This document shows, in pieces, positions 33,436-35,234 of a stretch of DNA of 35,234 nucleotides; position 1 is the first letter of the stretch, and every line of letters starts with the position of its first letter. Below the pieces are notes generated by a model. It was given only the letters and a program-made list of their open reading frames with translations, searched no databases and was not told the origin of the DNA. A program made the translations under genes and the position numbers. Source of the DNA: Rhizobium sp. Root1212 (lineage in GTDB: Bacteria; Pseudomonadota; Alphaproteobacteria; Rhizobiales; Rhizobiaceae); contig NZ_LMDA01000015.1 of NCBI RefSeq assembly GCF_001424985.1, positions 1 through 35,234 of the forward strand, in the 5' to 3' direction.

Positions 33436-34248
33436 ATGAAAAACACGTTTTGGTATAATAACAACTTGCCTTTTGTTGAAGCACGCGCTGTTGAAGACGG
33501 TCATAAATTCTGTTTCGATAAACATAGCCATGAAACATTGTCGATCGGCATTATACGACAGGGGCGCGCCAGATTCTATAATCGGGGGAAGACAGTAGAA
33601 ATTGGAAGCGGCGAAGTTACGGTGATGAACCCAGGAGACGTACATGCCTGCAATCCGATAGCAACATCGCCATGGTCTTATTTGATGTTCCATGTCGATG
33701 TCGACTGGTTTGAAACACTCAATGAGACTTCTGAAACTGCCATTCAAAGCATTTTTGAGTTTACTGAGAGCGTCGGCAGCACTCCAAAGCTCTTTACCCG
33801 GTTCACTGAGCTTTACGAGATATTGATTCGGCCTGATGTAAACTGCCTTGAAAAAGAAATTGCGATGATTGAGAGTTTTACGGAGTTAGTTGATATTTTC
33901 GGAACGCGCCGGCGTCTTCCACCATCTGACAGCGACCGGCTCGTTATCGCTGCCAGATTTATTCGTGATAACTGGGACAGGAAGTTAGGCCTCAGCGAAA
34001 TATGCACGGCGTCAGGTCTTTCAGCCTCATATCTCACACGATCTTTTCGCCAGCGATTTGGCATGACACCCTACGCTTATTTAATTAACCACCGAATCCA
34101 GGAAGCGCGTTACATGCTTCGTAATGGTTTATCGATTGCCGACGTCGCCCACGAGGCACTGTTTTTCGATCAAGCCCATTTTCAGCGCGCCTTCAAACGC
34201 TTGACCGCCGTAAATCCTGGGGCATTTGTGCACTCATTGAGGGGCTAG
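33436..34248 (+). CDS. AraC-family regulator with cupin sensor domain
   Basis: The N-terminal half is an AraC-type cupin (HSHETLSIGIIRQGRARFYNR in overlapping parts, VTVMNPGDVHAC). The C-terminal half holds two HTH motifs (GLSEICTASGLSASYLTRSFRQ and IADVAHEALFFDQAHFQRAFKR in parts). The 270-residue length fits the regulators often found beside LysE/RhtB exporters. Its stop overlaps the convergent lysE-type gene by four bases. Control of that exporter in response to an amino acid or related compound is inferred from neighbourhood. Confidence 0.92.
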   Translation: MKNTFWYNNNLPFVEARAVEDGHKFCFDKHSHETLSIGIIRQGRARFYNRGKTVEIGSGEVTVMNPGDVHACNPIATSPWSYLMFHVDVDWFETLNETSETAIQSIFEFTESVGSTPKLFTRFTELYEILIRPDVNCLEKEIAMIESFTELVDIFGTRRRLPPSDSDRLVIAARFIRDNWDRKLGLSEICTASGLSASYLTRSFRQRFGMTPYAYLINHRIQEARYMLRNGLSIADVAHEALFFDQAHFQRAFKRLTAVNPGAFVHSLRG

Positions 34249-34844
34249 GGTCGGAAAAATGTCAAGTAGATGGCGCTGACTGTAAGAAGTGAAGCAAGGA
34301 ACCGATTTATCCACGCGAGCACAAGGGGGGTTCGTATCCACTCACTGACGACAGCTCCAGCCAGCGCCCAGCTACCTATCGAGCCATAACAAATTACGAA
34401 ATAAAGTGACGCGAATACGAACAGATCACCGGGGGCATCACCAGCCGCAAAAATGCCTATTCCCGAGATCGAAGCAAGCCATGCCTTTGGGTTCAACCAT
34501 TGAAGCAAGCCACCTTCAATAGCAGTGGGTGGTTTTCGATCTTCGCTTGTAGATATTTTACCTCCATCGGTAGCCAGACTTACCGCCATGTATGCGAGGA
34601 AGACAACGCCTGCCCAGCGGCTAATAATGAGAAGTTCAGGCAGCCAATTGTGCGTAGCTCGCAAAAAGAAGCCAACCGATAAAAGTAGTAATGTGAAACC
34701 GAAAGTCGCTCCAGTCACGAACGCGACCGATCGCCGGAACCCAAATTGCATTCCGGCCGACAGTGCCACAATATTAACCGGCCCTGGGGAAAATGAGGCA
34801 GCCAGTGCAAATGTGGCCATTGAAATGATTACCGCTGTCGACAT
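34245..34844 (-). CDS. LysE/RhtB-family amino-acid exporter
   Basis: The 199-residue protein has about six membrane spans and the family motif FSPGPVNI near residue 20. Further typical segments are SAGMQFGFRRSVAFVTGATFGF and LLQWLNPKAWLASISG. It exports an amino acid or analogue across the inner membrane. ATG 34844 has AGGGA upstream. It is intact, whereas the paralogue at 5964 is a frameshifted stub. The gene converges on and overlaps the araC-type gene. Confidence 0.93.
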   Translation of the reverse strand: MSTAVIISMATFALAASFSPGPVNIVALSAGMQFGFRRSVAFVTGATFGFTLLLLSVGFFLRATHNWLPELLIISRWAGVVFLAYMAVSLATDGGKISTSEDRKPPTAIEGGLLQWLNPKAWLASISGIGIFAAGDAPGDLFVFASLYFVICYGSIGSWALAGAVVSEWIRTPLVLAWINRFLASLLTVSAIYLTFFRP

Positions 34845-35123
34845 CGTCCGATCCCTTGTGAACGTCCGGACGAGCTAGCAAAGCGAGTGTAGCTCGTATT
34901 GTAAAATACTGACCATTTGACGGATTCCATTTCGCCACAGGGTCACTTGAACAACATGACAGCATTTTTGGTGCGGGCTTCAATCGCCTCTGACTCAGCT
35001 GCCGCAGCGAGCACTTCGTACGATCGAGCCGCTGTCTCTCCGGAGATCGATCTAATTGGACTTCATTGGGCTTCACAGATTCCGTTGCAACCCTCTGTGC
35101 AGGCGAAAGTGGCAGCAAAGGCC
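34845..35123. other. Stretch between lysE-type gene and right IS3 element
   Basis: The lysE-type promoter must lie in the first part. A plus-strand frame (from about 34956, MTAFLVRASIASDSAAA onwards) runs into the IS3 terminus and stops at its TGA at 35124. It may be a gene cut by the element or a chance frame. No family is recognised. Confidence 0.35.
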
Positions 35124-35234
35124 TGAACCGCCCCGGCTTTGCCGGAGACCCCAACTCGTGAGAAGTAGGGTCTATGACAAGCAAAACGACGAACAAATTT
35201 TCTCCTGAAGTCCGCGTCCGCGCCGTTCGGATGG
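35124..35234 (+). mobile_element. 5' start of an IS3-family insertion sequence (partial)
   Basis: The terminus TGAACCGCCCCGGCTTTGCC matches the inverted end of the element at 1-98 with one difference in 20 bases. An OrfA reading frame starts 50 bases inside. The rest lies outside the window. Same family and same orientation at both window edges suggests two directly repeated copies. Confidence 0.85.
35174..35234 (+). CDS. IS3-family OrfA, N-terminal part
   Basis: ATG 35174 with AGGG upstream begins MTSKTTNKFSPEVRVRAVRM and runs off the window. This start is typical for the transposase-8 HTH OrfA of IS3 elements, where FSPEVRxRAVRMV leads the first helix. It is the 5' gene of the right-hand bracketing element. 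Confidence 0.82.
   Translation, partial: MTSKTTNKFSPEVRVRAVRM

Noticed and set aside
1..35234. CRISPR array, toxin-antitoxin pair or phage defence system
   Set aside because: No regularly spaced repeats were seen. The zeta-like P-loop protein has no antitoxin-like small gene beside it and fits a metabolic kinase at least as well.

Overview
The window looks like an accessory, probably plasmid-borne, region of an alphaproteobacterium of the Rhizobiales (Agrobacterium/Rhizobium type). The reasons are an IS66 element carrying a pRiA4b ORF-3-like passenger, several DeoR, IclR, LysR and AraC regulators beside ABC import and catabolic genes, and many insertion-sequence scars. No rRNA, complete tRNA, CRISPR array or replication gene was found. 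Species and replicon cannot be read from the sequence alone.

Layout. (a) 1-98 is the 3' end of an IS3-family element, and 35124-35234 is the 5' start of an IS3-family element with nearly the same terminal sequence in the same orientation, so the window is the inside of an IS-bracketed segment. (b) 205-3459 holds a hypothetical protein, a GNAT acetyltransferase, a small lipoprotein and a DeoR regulator. (c) 3543-8512 is a mainly rightward set: a NudK-like Nudix hydrolase, two alpha/beta hydrolases, a TPR protein, a LysE exporter pseudogene, a P-loop kinase-like protein, a truncated DeoR and a DUF4406-like protein. (d) 8608-11101 is an IclR regulator, a RidA protein and, divergently, a fold-III PLP enzyme of the D-threonine aldolase/D-serine dehydratase family. 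(e) 11478-14665 is a complete IS66 element with an 8-bp target duplication. (f) 14739-28237 is the main catabolic locus. (g) 28260-29712 is a gene remnant and an IS3 element. (h) 29799-34844 holds a hypothetical exported protein, a second NudK-like/GNAT pair, LysR, a small unlisted ORF, AraC and an intact LysE exporter.

The catabolic locus is the most interesting part. A leftward operon (polyol/sugar-type binding protein, two permeases, NAD-dependent epimerase, N-carbamoyl-D-amino-acid hydrolase, ABC ATPase) and a rightward operon (hydantoinase/dihydropyrimidinase, SDR dehydrogenase, KDG-kinase-like PfkB kinase) flank an IclR regulator. The same 14-bp near-palindrome lies just downstream of the predicted promoter of both operons. 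Next to them a BadF-type kinase and an unusual NagA-like deacetylase sit divergent to a DeoR regulator. Ring-opening hydantoinase plus D-carbamoylase is the known route from hydantoins to D-amino acids. Its combination with sugar import, sugar oxidation and sugar phosphorylation under one operator suggests use of a sugar-linked cyclic ureide or similar N-substituted sugar. I know of no described pathway of this composition. The nearby D-threonine aldolase/D-serine dehydratase-like enzyme with RidA could act on the released D-amino acid, but that link is inference.

A second theme is paralogy: two NudK copies, two LysE copies (one broken), three DeoR copies (one truncated), two GNAT genes and two lipoprotein-like sequences occur on the two sides of the window.
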